From Thermanaerothrix daxensis (GTDB taxonomy: Bacteria > Chloroflexota > Anaerolineae > Anaerolineales > Anaerolineaceae): a stretch of 64,000 bases of DNA. The position numbers and the translations under genes were made by a program. Numbering within the stretch: the first letter of the stretch is position 1; the number at the start of each line of letters is the position of its first letter. Under the pieces are notes generated by a model that searched no databases, was not told the origin of the DNA, and worked only from the letters and a program-made list of their open reading frames with translations. The DNA is taken from positions 186,001 through 250,000 of the forward strand of contig NZ_LGKO01000006.1 in NCBI RefSeq assembly GCF_001306145.1, in the 5' to 3' direction. Of the stretch, positions 50,569 through 58,169 are shown piece by piece.

Positions 50569-51276
50569 ATGATCCTCTACGTGGGTTTAGAAAACGGCAT
50601 AGAAGGGCGTTCGCTGGCCTGGGCGCTGGAGCATCCGGGGTGCTTTGCCTACGGGTGCGATGCCACTGAGGCGCTGGTGGCCATTGTGCCGGTTTTTGTG
50701 GCCTATGCGGCCTGGGTCAACCGCCGCGGGCAACCCGGCTGGCTCCCCGAACGGGGGGATGTGGACGTGCGCCTGGTGGAAGTCTGGGAAGTTTACCACC
50801 TGGATGAGCAGTACGAGCGGGTGGCCGATGGAGGGTATGAAGTCAACGCCTGGTTCCAGCACGATTGGAAGCCCCTGACGCGCCTGGAGGTGCGCCGGGG
50901 GCTGCAACTGCTGGCCTGGAGCCGCGCCGACCTGCTTGAGTGCATTCAGGGGCTGGATGCGGTTGCGTTGGAGCGCACCTACCCCGGTGAACGCTGGAGC
51001 ATTCGCGGCATTTTGGAGCACGTAGCCGGGACCGAATGGTGGTACCTGGATCGGCTTGAACTGGCCGGGATGCCGCGGGCGGCCCTACCGGAGGACCCTT
51101 TGGCGCGTCTGGCAGTGGTGCGCCAGCGCTTGGAAGCGGTGCTGCCCCAACTCGAAGGAGTGGAGCGGGTGGTGGGCAAACGCGGCGAATGGTGGAGCCC
51201 GCGCAAACTCCTGCGCCGCGCCCTCTGGCACGAGCGCGACCACTGCGCCCACATCCGCCGCCTGATTGCCACCTGA
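50569..51276 (+). CDS. DinB-fold protein
   Basis: 235 residues. The C-terminal ~150 residues form a DinB-like four-helix bundle: RLEVRRGLQLLAWSRADLLECIQGL, WSIRGILEHVAGTEWWYLDRL near 145 and LWHERDHCAHIRRL near 225 supply His residues for a metal site. The N-terminal 90 residues (MILYVGLENGIEGRSLAWALEHPGC) are not part of the usual domain. DinB/YfiT proteins include thiol-dependent transferases. It begins 15 bp after the sugar dehydrogenase gene with GGGAGAAG upstream, so the two may be co-transcribed, but no functional link is obvious. Confidence 0.75.
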   Translation: MILYVGLENGIEGRSLAWALEHPGCFAYGCDATEALVAIVPVFVAYAAWVNRRGQPGWLPERGDVDVRLVEVWEVYHLDEQYERVADGGYEVNAWFQHDWKPLTRLEVRRGLQLLAWSRADLLECIQGLDAVALERTYPGERWSIRGILEHVAGTEWWYLDRLELAGMPRAALPEDPLARLAVVRQRLEAVLPQLEGVERVVGKRGEWWSPRKLLRRALWHERDHCAHIRRLIAT

Positions 51277-51796
51277 GCCGGGGCGAAAAACCTGGCGCTG
51301 CTTGGGTTTCAGGGGATTGCACCGGCACGGCTCCAGGCTCCCGGCGCCGGGGACCAACCCCGGGGGCCGGTGGAAAGTGCGTGGGGCATCGGTGGATTTA
51401 ATGCGCCTTCAGGGGGCTCTCAGGGCCGATCACTCCCGTGAAAATGGGGCCCATCTTTGTATCATGAGCGTCCCTGTTTCGGCCTGTTGATCGGGAATTT
51501 CAATCCGGCTTCCTGACGCTGGGGCCAACTCACCCGTTTGAGATGGCGGAGCGCATCTGCGGGCTGATCAAGGAGGACGCGCGAATCAAGGCCGCCTTTC
51601 TAAAAATCGTGCCAGCGGTCTAGCCAAAAGCAGGCTGTTGCGTTCAGGGGAGGGGCATGCAGAAAGAGGCGTTTATCTGCCTCTTGCAAATCTCTAATGT
51701 TTTTCATATGTTAGGGGGCTAATTATAAAAATGCATCGGGGCGCATATGGATAGCCCCATGGTCATTCAATCCCAAGGGAAAGGAGGGATGAGCCT
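51277..51796. other. Intergenic 520 bp with stem-loops and possible Hsp20 promoter
   Basis: CCGGGG-ACCAA-CCCCGG forms a tight stem near 51344-51360. From ~51470 to 51622 a frame without stops ends in KEDARIKAAFLKIVPAV and could be the tail of a lost gene, but there is no start or RBS. TTGCAA at 51684-51689 and TATGTT at 51707-51712 (17 bp apart) may drive the Hsp20 genes. No CIRCE element was found. Confidence 0.4.
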
Positions 51797-52249
51797 ATGA
51801 TCGAGCCCTTCGTGCCCTGGCGTGAAATTCGGCGCATGGAACGCGAAATGGAGCGCATGGAGCGCGAAATGGATCGCCTCTTCGAATCGTTCTTCCCGCG
51901 CCGTCGTCGCTTCATGGAGGTGGAATTCCCGCCCATGAACGTGTGGACAAATGAAGAGGGCGCTGTGGTCACGGTTGAAGTGCCGGGTGTGAATCCGGAG
52001 CAACTGGAAATCGCCGTGGTTGGGGATACTTTGACTCTGCGCGGGAAGCGCCTTGCCGATGATCTGCCCGAAGGGGCACGCTACCAGCGTCGTGAGCGCT
52101 TCCAGGGTGAATTTGCCCGCTCTCTGCAATTGCCCTTTACCATTGATGCTGAGCGCGTCGAAGCCCAGTACGAAAACGGCATTCTGACCATTACGCTGCC
52201 GCGTGCCGAGGCCGATAAGCCCAAGCGCATCACCGTGCAGGCGGCCTGA
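51797..52249 (+). CDS. Hsp20 small heat-shock protein (copy 1)
   Basis: 150 residues. After a charged coiled N-terminus (MEREMERMEREMDRLFESF) comes the alpha-crystallin domain from ~45: VTVEVPGVNPEQLEIAVVGDTLTLRGKR through NGILTITLPRAEADKPKRI. Small heat-shock proteins are ATP-independent holdases. GGGAAAGGAGGG upstream of the ATG at 51797. First of three tandem Hsp20 genes on the same strand with gaps of 38 and 35 bp, so probably one operon. Confidence 0.93.
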   Translation: MIEPFVPWREIRRMEREMERMEREMDRLFESFFPRRRRFMEVEFPPMNVWTNEEGAVVTVEVPGVNPEQLEIAVVGDTLTLRGKRLADDLPEGARYQRRERFQGEFARSLQLPFTIDAERVEAQYENGILTITLPRAEADKPKRITVQAA

Positions 52250-52287
52250 GGCACGCCCGGATCTCAGCCAGAAAGGAGGGAAGAGCC

Positions 52288-52686
52288 ATGGCCGAGGAAA
52301 CCCGTGCCCTACAAGTGCGTGAAGAGACCCGGCCGGCCCATGTCGAACGAGCGCGTCGAGTTTTTGCGCCGGCTGTGGATATTGTGGAAACCCATGAGGA
52401 TATCTGGGTGCTCGCCGATATGCCCGGTGTCAATCAGGACAACGTGGAGGTAACGCTGGAGAAGAATGTTCTCACCATCCGCGGCCGCGTCCAGGGCCCC
52501 ACGCTGGAAGGTTACACCCTGGATTACGCGGAATATGAGGGTGGGGATTATGAGCGCACCTTTACGCTGACCGAGGACATTGACCGGGAGAAAATCGAAG
52601 CCACGATGAAGCAGGGTGTCTTGCATTTGCGCTTGCCTAAAGCCGGTCCGGCGCGCGTGCGTCGCATTCCGGTGAAGGCGGTGTAA
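52288..52686 (+). CDS. Hsp20 small heat-shock protein (copy 2)
   Basis: 132 residues, alpha-crystallin domain from ~25: VDIVETHEDIWVLADMPGVNQDNVEVTLEKNVLTIRG, ending KQGVLHLRLPKAG. It lacks the charged coiled N-terminal region of copy 1, so its oligomeric state is likely different. AAAGGAGGGAAG precedes the ATG. The middle gene of the Hsp20 triplet. Confidence 0.92.
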   Translation: MAEETRALQVREETRPAHVERARRVFAPAVDIVETHEDIWVLADMPGVNQDNVEVTLEKNVLTIRGRVQGPTLEGYTLDYAEYEGGDYERTFTLTEDIDREKIEATMKQGVLHLRLPKAGPARVRRIPVKAV

Positions 52687-52721
52687 ACACCCCAAGATGA
52701 GAAGAAAGGAGGTGAGCGCGT

Positions 52722-53228
52722 ATGCCCATCACCGATTTGATTCCCTGGCGTCCAAAGCGCTCGCTGGCCGTTCGTCGCGAGGCAGAACGCTCGCCACTGG
52801 CGCTCATGCGCGACTTCGATCGCTGGTTTGAGTCCTTCTTTGAGCGTCCCTGGTCGCTGGCGCCGTGGGAGTGGTTGGAGGAGACCTGGGAGACCTTCAC
52901 GCCGCGCGTAGATGTGAAGGAGCGGGCCAAAGACGTGGTCATCACCGCCGAACTGCCCGGCATGGATGAGAAGGACATTGAAATCTCGGTGGTCGGCGAC
53001 TCCTTGATCCTCAGCGGCGAGAAGCGTCAGGAGGAAGAAGAGCAGGGTGAGGATTACTACCGCATGGAGCGCCGCTACGGCTCGTTCCGCCGTGTCATCC
53101 CGTTGCCCTGCGAGGTGGAAGTGGAGAAGGCTGAAGCCACCTTCAAGAAGGGCGTGCTGACCATTACCTTGCCCAAGACCCCCGAAGCCCAGCGGGCGCG
53201 CAAGGTCATTCCGATCAAGACGGCCTGA
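52722..53228 (+). CDS. Hsp20 small heat-shock protein (copy 3)
   Basis: 168 residues. Basic N-terminus (LIPWRPKRSLAVRREAER), then WFESFFERPW and the alpha-crystallin domain: VDVKERAKDVVITAELPGMDEKDIEISVVGDSLILSG, ending KKGVLTITLPKTPEAQ. AAAGGAGGTG precedes the ATG. The three copies are diverged at roughly the level of different subfamilies, which argues against a recent duplication. Confidence 0.93.
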   Translation: MPITDLIPWRPKRSLAVRREAERSPLALMRDFDRWFESFFERPWSLAPWEWLEETWETFTPRVDVKERAKDVVITAELPGMDEKDIEISVVGDSLILSGEKRQEEEEQGEDYYRMERRYGSFRRVIPLPCEVEVEKAEATFKKGVLTITLPKTPEAQRARKVIPIKTA

Positions 53229-53241
53229 GCAAGAGCCGAAG

Positions 53242-53263
53242 CGGGGGTGGCACGCCACCCCCG
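53242..53263 (+). terminator. Stem-loop between Hsp20 copy 3 and the DUF1931 gene
   Basis: CGGGGGTGGC and GCCACCCCCG pair over ten bases around a very short loop, followed by TTAAATTCTTT. May end the Hsp20 transcript or set its level against the downstream gene. Confidence 0.55.
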
Positions 53264-53287
53264 TTAAATTCTTTCAGGAGGAATCCC

Positions 53288-53734
53288 ATGATCATTGGAG
53301 CCAGCCGCATGCAGCATCTGTTTCGCCGTACTGCCGGCATTAACGTGGACAAAAGCGATCTGAAACGCATTTCGGACCTCATCAGCGACAAACTGCATGA
53401 TTTGCTGATCATGGCCGAACGTGCTGCCGCCGCTAACGGGCGCGATGTGATTACCGAAGCCGATTTACCGCTCACGGCGGGCTTTCAGCGCAGTTTGCAG
53501 GCCTTTCGCGATCTCAATGAGGAGATTGAACTGCGCCCTGTGCTCGAACGCATGGCCACCTACCCGCCTCTGGACCGCACCCTCTCAGCGGAGGTGGAAG
53601 CCATGCTGCCCGACCTGGCAGGTGCGCTGCTGCTGATTATGGCGCGCAGCCTGAAGGTCCTTGACCCGAAGGTGGAGAATCCCGTGTCGGAGCACTTTGA
53701 TCGCCTGGAAGCATTGCTCGAATTAACCCTGTAA
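53288..53734 (+). CDS. DUF1931 histone-fold protein
   Basis: 148 residues, all helical. FRRTAGINVDKSDLKRISDLISDKLHDLLIMAERAAAANGRDVITEADL is a histone-fold half; a second half runs from PLDRTLSAEVEAML to the end. This is the DUF1931 family, whose structures from Aquifex and Thermus show a pseudo-dimer of two histone folds. DNA binding is possible but not established for all members. TTTCAGGAGG precedes the ATG. It follows three Hsp20 genes, which suggests a role in heat stress, and ends at a good terminator. Confidence 0.85.
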   Translation: MIIGASRMQHLFRRTAGINVDKSDLKRISDLISDKLHDLLIMAERAAAANGRDVITEADLPLTAGFQRSLQAFRDLNEEIELRPVLERMATYPPLDRTLSAEVEAMLPDLAGALLLIMARSLKVLDPKVENPVSEHFDRLEALLELTL

Positions 53735-53745
53735 AACCAGCCCTG

Positions 53746-53772
53746 CCTGCCCCCTGGCGGGCAGGATTTTTT
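53746..53772 (+). terminator. Intrinsic terminator after the DUF1931 gene
   Basis: CCTGCCC and GGGCAGG form a 7-bp stem with a 6-nt loop, followed by ATTTTTT. Twelve bases after the stop codon. Confidence 0.8.
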
Positions 53773-53773
53773 A

Positions 53774-55213
53774 ATGCCTGGTAGAAAGCGCAACGGCTCA
53801 CAGCCCCAACTTGGGATAGAATCAAGAAGTCTTTACCTCGGGTTTCGGGATGGTGCTTTGATTCTCCCCTCTCATCCGGCGCGCTCCTGGCAACCTGCTC
53901 TGGCCATGATTGTGGGGGTGGCTTTGGTGGAACGGCTGGCTCTGGCGTGGCTGTACCCGGTGCGTGCTTTCAGCGATACGGGGGCCTATCGTCGCGCGGC
54001 GCAAAGTATTGCCAGCGGTTGGAGCCACTATGATGGTGTGCGCACGCCGGGGTATCCGGCCTTCCTGGCCCTGTGGGGCGGGGATGCACGGGTGTACCTG
54101 GCGCAGTTAGGTCTGGGGGTGACCATCACTCTGATTTTCTTTTTCCTGGGCTGGCGGTTGTGGCGCTCCCCGGTCCTGGGGCTGGCCGCAGCGCTGGCGC
54201 ATACCCTTAACTTGGGGCAGCTCTTCTTCGAGGCGCATTTGCTCAGCGAGACTCTGGCCACCTTTTGGGTGGTGGTCAGTTTGGGATTGGCCTGGGCTTG
54301 GTTTGAGGTGGCTCCGCGCTGGCGACCCTGGCTGGGCCTGGGGGTGGGGATCAGCGCGGCGCTGGCCGGGCTGACGCGCCCGCTGTTCGTCTTTCTCCCT
54401 TTCTGGCTGGGGCTGGCGCTGGCGCTGATGCCGGTGCTAAGTGCCCATGGCGGGCTGCGACAGCGCTTGTGCTCCCTGGAATGGCGCACCCTGTTGGCAG
54501 TCGTGCTTCCGGCGGCCGTGCTCATCGGTGCCTGGATGGCCTTCATTCATGCCCGCTTCGGCATGTGGAACGTAACCACCATGACCGGCTACAACCTGAT
54601 TCAGCATACCGGATATTACTTCGAGTATGTGCCGGATGAGTATGCAGCCCTGCGCGATGTGTACTTACGTTACCGTGATGCCCGAATGGCGCAATACGGC
54701 ACCCAGACCAATGCTATCTGGCAGGCCATTCCGGAGATGATGCAGGCCTCGGGCCTGGGCTTCTACGATCTCTCGCGCACTCTGGCCCGGCTCTCATGGC
54801 AACTCATTCGCGAGCCCCCCACGCTTTACCTGCATTACGTCTTGAAGGGGTGGTGGCTTTTCTGGCGCGCGCCCATCGTCTGGGTGGCGGAAAACTTCAG
54901 GCTGCCGGCGCTGTTGCCCTGGGTGACGGGACTGATCTGGGTGGAGCGCGGCATATTATTTGCCACCAACCTGCTCTTTCTTGTCGGATCGGCGGGGTGG
55001 TTCCTGCTGCCACGGGTACGGCGGGGGTTGCCCCTGCACCCCTACCAGGCCCTGCTGGCGGCCACAGTGTGGGTCACTTCGGTGGTGCAGACCCTGCCCG
55101 ATCACGGTGATAACCCGCGTTTTTTGGTGCCCATGCAGTCGCTGGTGGTGATATGGGTGCTGGGGCTGGGGGTGGCGTTCTGGAAGCGATGGCAGGCACG
55201 GCGCAAACCATAG
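53774..55213 (+). CDS. GT39/GT-C-like membrane protein
   Basis: Up to 479 residues, about ten transmembrane helices. FSDTGAYRRAAQSIASGWSHYDGVRTPGYPAFLAL near residue 65 has the acidic loop and R-x-PGYP motif common in GT39/ArnT-like glycosyltransferases. The open frame begins directly behind the DUF1931 terminator, which is an unlikely place for translation. A TTG at 53858 (after a TAGAAT hexamer at 53817) may be the true start, giving 451 residues. The sugar donor and acceptor are unknown. The gene stands alone. Confidence 0.65.
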   Translation: MPGRKRNGSQPQLGIESRSLYLGFRDGALILPSHPARSWQPALAMIVGVALVERLALAWLYPVRAFSDTGAYRRAAQSIASGWSHYDGVRTPGYPAFLALWGGDARVYLAQLGLGVTITLIFFFLGWRLWRSPVLGLAAALAHTLNLGQLFFEAHLLSETLATFWVVVSLGLAWAWFEVAPRWRPWLGLGVGISAALAGLTRPLFVFLPFWLGLALALMPVLSAHGGLRQRLCSLEWRTLLAVVLPAAVLIGAWMAFIHARFGMWNVTTMTGYNLIQHTGYYFEYVPDEYAALRDVYLRYRDARMAQYGTQTNAIWQAIPEMMQASGLGFYDLSRTLARLSWQLIREPPTLYLHYVLKGWWLFWRAPIVWVAENFRLPALLPWVTGLIWVERGILFATNLLFLVGSAGWFLLPRVRRGLPLHPYQALLAATVWVTSVVQTLPDHGDNPRFLVPMQSLVVIWVLGLGVAFWKRWQARRKP

Positions 55214-55316
55214 GAGGTGCGCACGGGCAAGCGCATATGGGGGGCCTCCGGCGCTTGTGATTGCCTTTGTCCAGGGCTATACTGGAAGGTAATGATTTTC
55301 GAGGGAGGAGGGCACG

Positions 55317-55835
55317 ATGGGCGTCGGTATCCTGGGATTTATGTGCTTTGGGCTGTTTTTACTGGTCTTTACGGGTTTGGGCATCTACATGTTCTACCGT
55401 TATGCGCGGGAGCGCAAGAAAACCGCTGAGGCCCAAGCCTGGCCTTCGGTGGTGGGCAGTGTGGTGGAGGCTGCGGTGGCGGAGAGCACGCAGGTTTCCA
55501 CCGACCCCGAAGACTCGATGATCCAGGGTAAGGTTTACACGCCTCGTGTGGTGTACACCTACGCAGTGGACGGGGTATCCTACCACGGTGAGCGCATCCG
55601 GGTGGGCGCGCAAACCTTTGTCAGCAGCCGGCGCAAGGTGGAGCAGGAACTGGCGCGCTACCCAGTGGGGGGTGAGGTGCGTGTGTACTACAACCCTCAG
55701 AACCCGGCTGAAGCCCTCTTAGAGCCTGGGGTTCCCAGCCGGGCAACGCTGATTGTTGGCATTATCTTTCTGACCGTGGCGTTGATGACGGCCTGTCTGG
55801 TCGGTGTGGCCGTGTTGGCGACGCTTATGCAGTAG
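55317..55835 (+). CDS. DUF3592-domain membrane protein
   Basis: 172 residues with a helix at each end (FMCFGLFLLVFTGLGIYMFY and TLIVGIIFLTVALMTACLVGV). The central part WPSVVGSVVEAAVAES...YTPRVVYTYAVDGVSYHGERI...YPVGGEVRVYYNPQNPAEALLEPG is a DUF3592 domain. No function is known. GGGAGGAGG precedes the ATG at 55317. Confidence 0.8.
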   Translation: MGVGILGFMCFGLFLLVFTGLGIYMFYRYARERKKTAEAQAWPSVVGSVVEAAVAESTQVSTDPEDSMIQGKVYTPRVVYTYAVDGVSYHGERIRVGAQTFVSSRRKVEQELARYPVGGEVRVYYNPQNPAEALLEPGVPSRATLIVGIIFLTVALMTACLVGVAVLATLMQ

Positions 55836-55937
55836 CCCGCGCCGGGGGGCGTTTTGTTGGTTTGAGAAAGATTTCCCCGGGCAGTTTCCAGGAAAAAATC
55901 CCGCCCAGTTGATATGTCATTACGATGAGTTTATGTT

Positions 55938-57089
55938 ATGTACTGGCGCATGGCGCAGGCCTTCCCCATTGCGGGGTCGGTGTATTCTTACGCCCAGCGT
56001 GGCCTCAGTCCGCACGTGGGCTTTATGGCCGGGTGGGCCATTTTGGTTGACTACATCCCAGTGCCGGCACTGGTGTACCTGGTGGCCGGGTTGTGGCTCG
56101 CGGCGGAAATCCCCACCATCCCGGTTTGGGGCTGGATTCTGATGTTCCTGGTGCTCAACAGTGTGCTCAACCTGCTGGGCATTGATGTGATGGCACGCAG
56201 TATGTGGGTGATGCTGGGGATCGAACTGCTGGCGTTCTTTGCCTTTGTGGTGGCCGCGATCATTTATGTTGCCAAGGGCGGCGGCGTGGGTGCGTTCAGC
56301 CTGGCGCCGTTCTTCGATCCTGAAAAGTTCAACTGGCAATTTGTGCTTACAGCCACCTCGGTCTCGGTGCTTTCGTATCTGGGGTTTGATGCCATTAGCA
56401 CCCTGGCCGAAGAAACCCGCAATCCTCGTGTGATGATTGGCCGCTCGATGATCGTTGCCCTAGCCATGCTGGCTTTCTTCTTTATGACCCAGACCTGGCT
56501 GGCGGCGCTGGTCTGGCCGGATTACACCACTTTCCCCAATACCGACGTGGCGTTCTTCTACATTGCCCAGGAGGCGGGCGGTACGGTGGTGCGTCTGCTG
56601 GCCCTGATCGGCACGGTGCTGGCCTGGGGGATCGGGGATGGTATTGCCGCGCAGGCTGCCGTCTCACGCGTCCTCTACGGCATGGCCCGCGATGAGCAAC
56701 TGCCCAAGGCCCTGGCGTGGGTGCACCCCAAGTACAAGACCCCCTGGATCGCCATCTTCTTGGTCGCGCTGATCACCCTGCCCATTGCCACTTTGCTTGA
56801 CCTGGAAGTCCTCTCTTCGCTGGTCAACTTCGGCGCACTGACCGCTTTCATGGTTCTGCATATCACGGTGATCGGCTACTACTTCTTCCAGAAGAAGGAG
56901 CGTTCGCCCCAGGGTATCTTGAATTACCTCATCCTGCCCCTGATCGGGTTGCTGATTATTGGCTTTGTGTGGGCCAACCTCAACGTCCATGCGAAGACCC
57001 TGGGCTTCATCTGGCTGGGGATTGGGTTTGTGCTGTTGCTGATCGTCTCGCGCGGCTTCCGCAAAGTGCCGCCGGCCTTGCAGGTATAG
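55938..57089 (+). pseudogene. APC-family permease lacking its N-terminus
   Basis: 383 codons reading AQAFPIAGSVYSYAQRGLSPHVGFMAGW onward, which corresponds to the end of TM2 and TM3 of amino-acid/polyamine/organocation permeases; full proteins have ~450-500 residues. The first helix with its GxG substrate-binding break and most of TM2 are missing. An in-frame TGA lies 10 bases upstream and only 100 bp separate it from the DUF3592 gene, so the 5' end was deleted rather than frameshifted. The remainder (about ten helices) is intact without stops. Possibly a recent pseudogene; alternatively a truncated protein that is still made. The acetamidase/formamidase gene follows after 24 bp. Confidence 0.7.
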
Positions 57090-57090
57090 G

Positions 57091-57096
57091 TATAAT
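57091..57096 (+). promoter_or_regulatory. -10 of the acetamidase/formamidase gene
   Basis: TATAAT in the context GGTATAATG, directly after the permease stop; the start codon is 20 bp downstream behind AGGAGGTGG. No clear -35. Confidence 0.5.
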
Positions 57097-57116
57097 GTCA
57101 TTTTAGGAGGTGGATG

Positions 57117-58022
57117 ATGAAACGGTTGACTCGGGATCATGTGTTCTTTGCATTTGCACCCGATCTGAAGCCGGCATTGGAAGTTCAGCCGGGTGAGGAA
57201 GTCTGGCTGGAGACCCACGATTGCTTTGAGGGGCAACTGAAGAGTGAGAACGATTTGATTGATAGCCTGGATTGGAGCCACGTCAATCCGGCGACCGGCC
57301 CACTGTACATCCAGGGGGTCTCTGCCGGGCAGGTGGTGCGCGTGGACATCCTCGAACTGAAGATCGGCGAGCGTTCAACCATGGTCACGGTCCCCGGGGA
57401 GGGTGCGCTGGGCCAGCACCTCACCCACGTGGAAACGGTCCTGCTGCCGCGCGAAGGCAATACCGTGGTTTTCCGCAACCGTGTGCGCGTGCCGGTGCGC
57501 CCGATGATCGGTGTGATCGGTGTAGCCCCGCGTGAGGGCAGTGTCCCCTGCGGAACCCCCGGTCCCCATGGGGGCAACCTGGATTGTACCCTCATCGGCG
57601 AGGGAGCCAGCGTGTACTTCACCGCTCAGGTGGATGGCGCGCTCTTCGGGTGTGGCGACTTCCACGCCGCCATGGGGGATGGCGAGATCGTGATCTGCGG
57701 CGCCGAAACGCCGGGCGAGGTGCGCCTTAAACTCCAGCCCGTTCCAGACCTCGTGGGTCTGTCCACCCCGTTCGTGGAGACCGCTGACCGGGTGGCAACC
57801 CTGTACTCGGCTCCCACCCTGGATGAGGCCGCCCAAGGCGCCATCGAGGCTATGGCCAAATTCCTCACCGATAAGGTGGGGCTGAGCATCAACGACGCGG
57901 GGCTGCTGATGAGCCTGGTGGGCGAACTGAAAGTGTGCCAGGTGGTGGACCCGCTCAAGACAATGCGCTTCGAGTTCCCCAAGGCCGTGCTGGCTGACTA
58001 CGGCTACCGCCTGCCGCGCTAA
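57117..58022 (+). CDS. Acetamidase/formamidase family protein
   Basis: 301 residues. The fold is identified by HVNPATGPLYIQGVSAGQVVRVDI near 55, PMIGVIGVAPREGSVPCGTPGPHGGNLD near 125, and GDFHAAMGDGEIVICGAE near 180, the FmdA/AmdA signature regions with metal-binding residues. It would hydrolyse short amides such as formamide or acetamide to ammonia. The upstream truncated permease may once have supplied the substrate. AGGAGGTGG precedes two adjacent ATGs (57114 and 57117). A terminator follows. Confidence 0.85.
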   Translation: MKRLTRDHVFFAFAPDLKPALEVQPGEEVWLETHDCFEGQLKSENDLIDSLDWSHVNPATGPLYIQGVSAGQVVRVDILELKIGERSTMVTVPGEGALGQHLTHVETVLLPREGNTVVFRNRVRVPVRPMIGVIGVAPREGSVPCGTPGPHGGNLDCTLIGEGASVYFTAQVDGALFGCGDFHAAMGDGEIVICGAETPGEVRLKLQPVPDLVGLSTPFVETADRVATLYSAPTLDEAAQGAIEAMAKFLTDKVGLSINDAGLLMSLVGELKVCQVVDPLKTMRFEFPKAVLADYGYRLPR

Positions 58023-58047
58023 ACACACGCTATCGCTGAGGAAAACG

Positions 58048-58087
58048 AGCCTGAGGGAGGTGAGAAGCCTTCCTCAGGCTGTTTTTT
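58048..58087 (+). terminator. Intrinsic terminator after the amidase gene
   Basis: AGCCTGAGG and CCTCAGGCT form a 9-bp stem with a 15-nt loop, then GTTTTTT. Confidence 0.85.
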
Positions 58088-58119
58088 ATCCGGAGGTGCA
58101 CCAGGGGCGGAAATACGGG

Positions 58120-58125
58120 TACAAT
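58120..58125 (+). promoter_or_regulatory. -10 of the GH13 gene
   Basis: TACAAT in a GGTACAATTG context, about 45 bp before the start. Same style as the other -10 elements in the window; no clear -35. Confidence 0.45.
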
Positions 58126-58169
58126 TGAGCCGGTTTTTTTAAAATGTGATCTTTAGATGGGAGAACGCT

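Noticed and set aside
51640-51796. CIRCE (HrcA) operator upstream of the Hsp20 genes
   Set aside because: No TTAGCACTC-N9-GAGTGCTAA or near match; only a weak -35/-10 pair.
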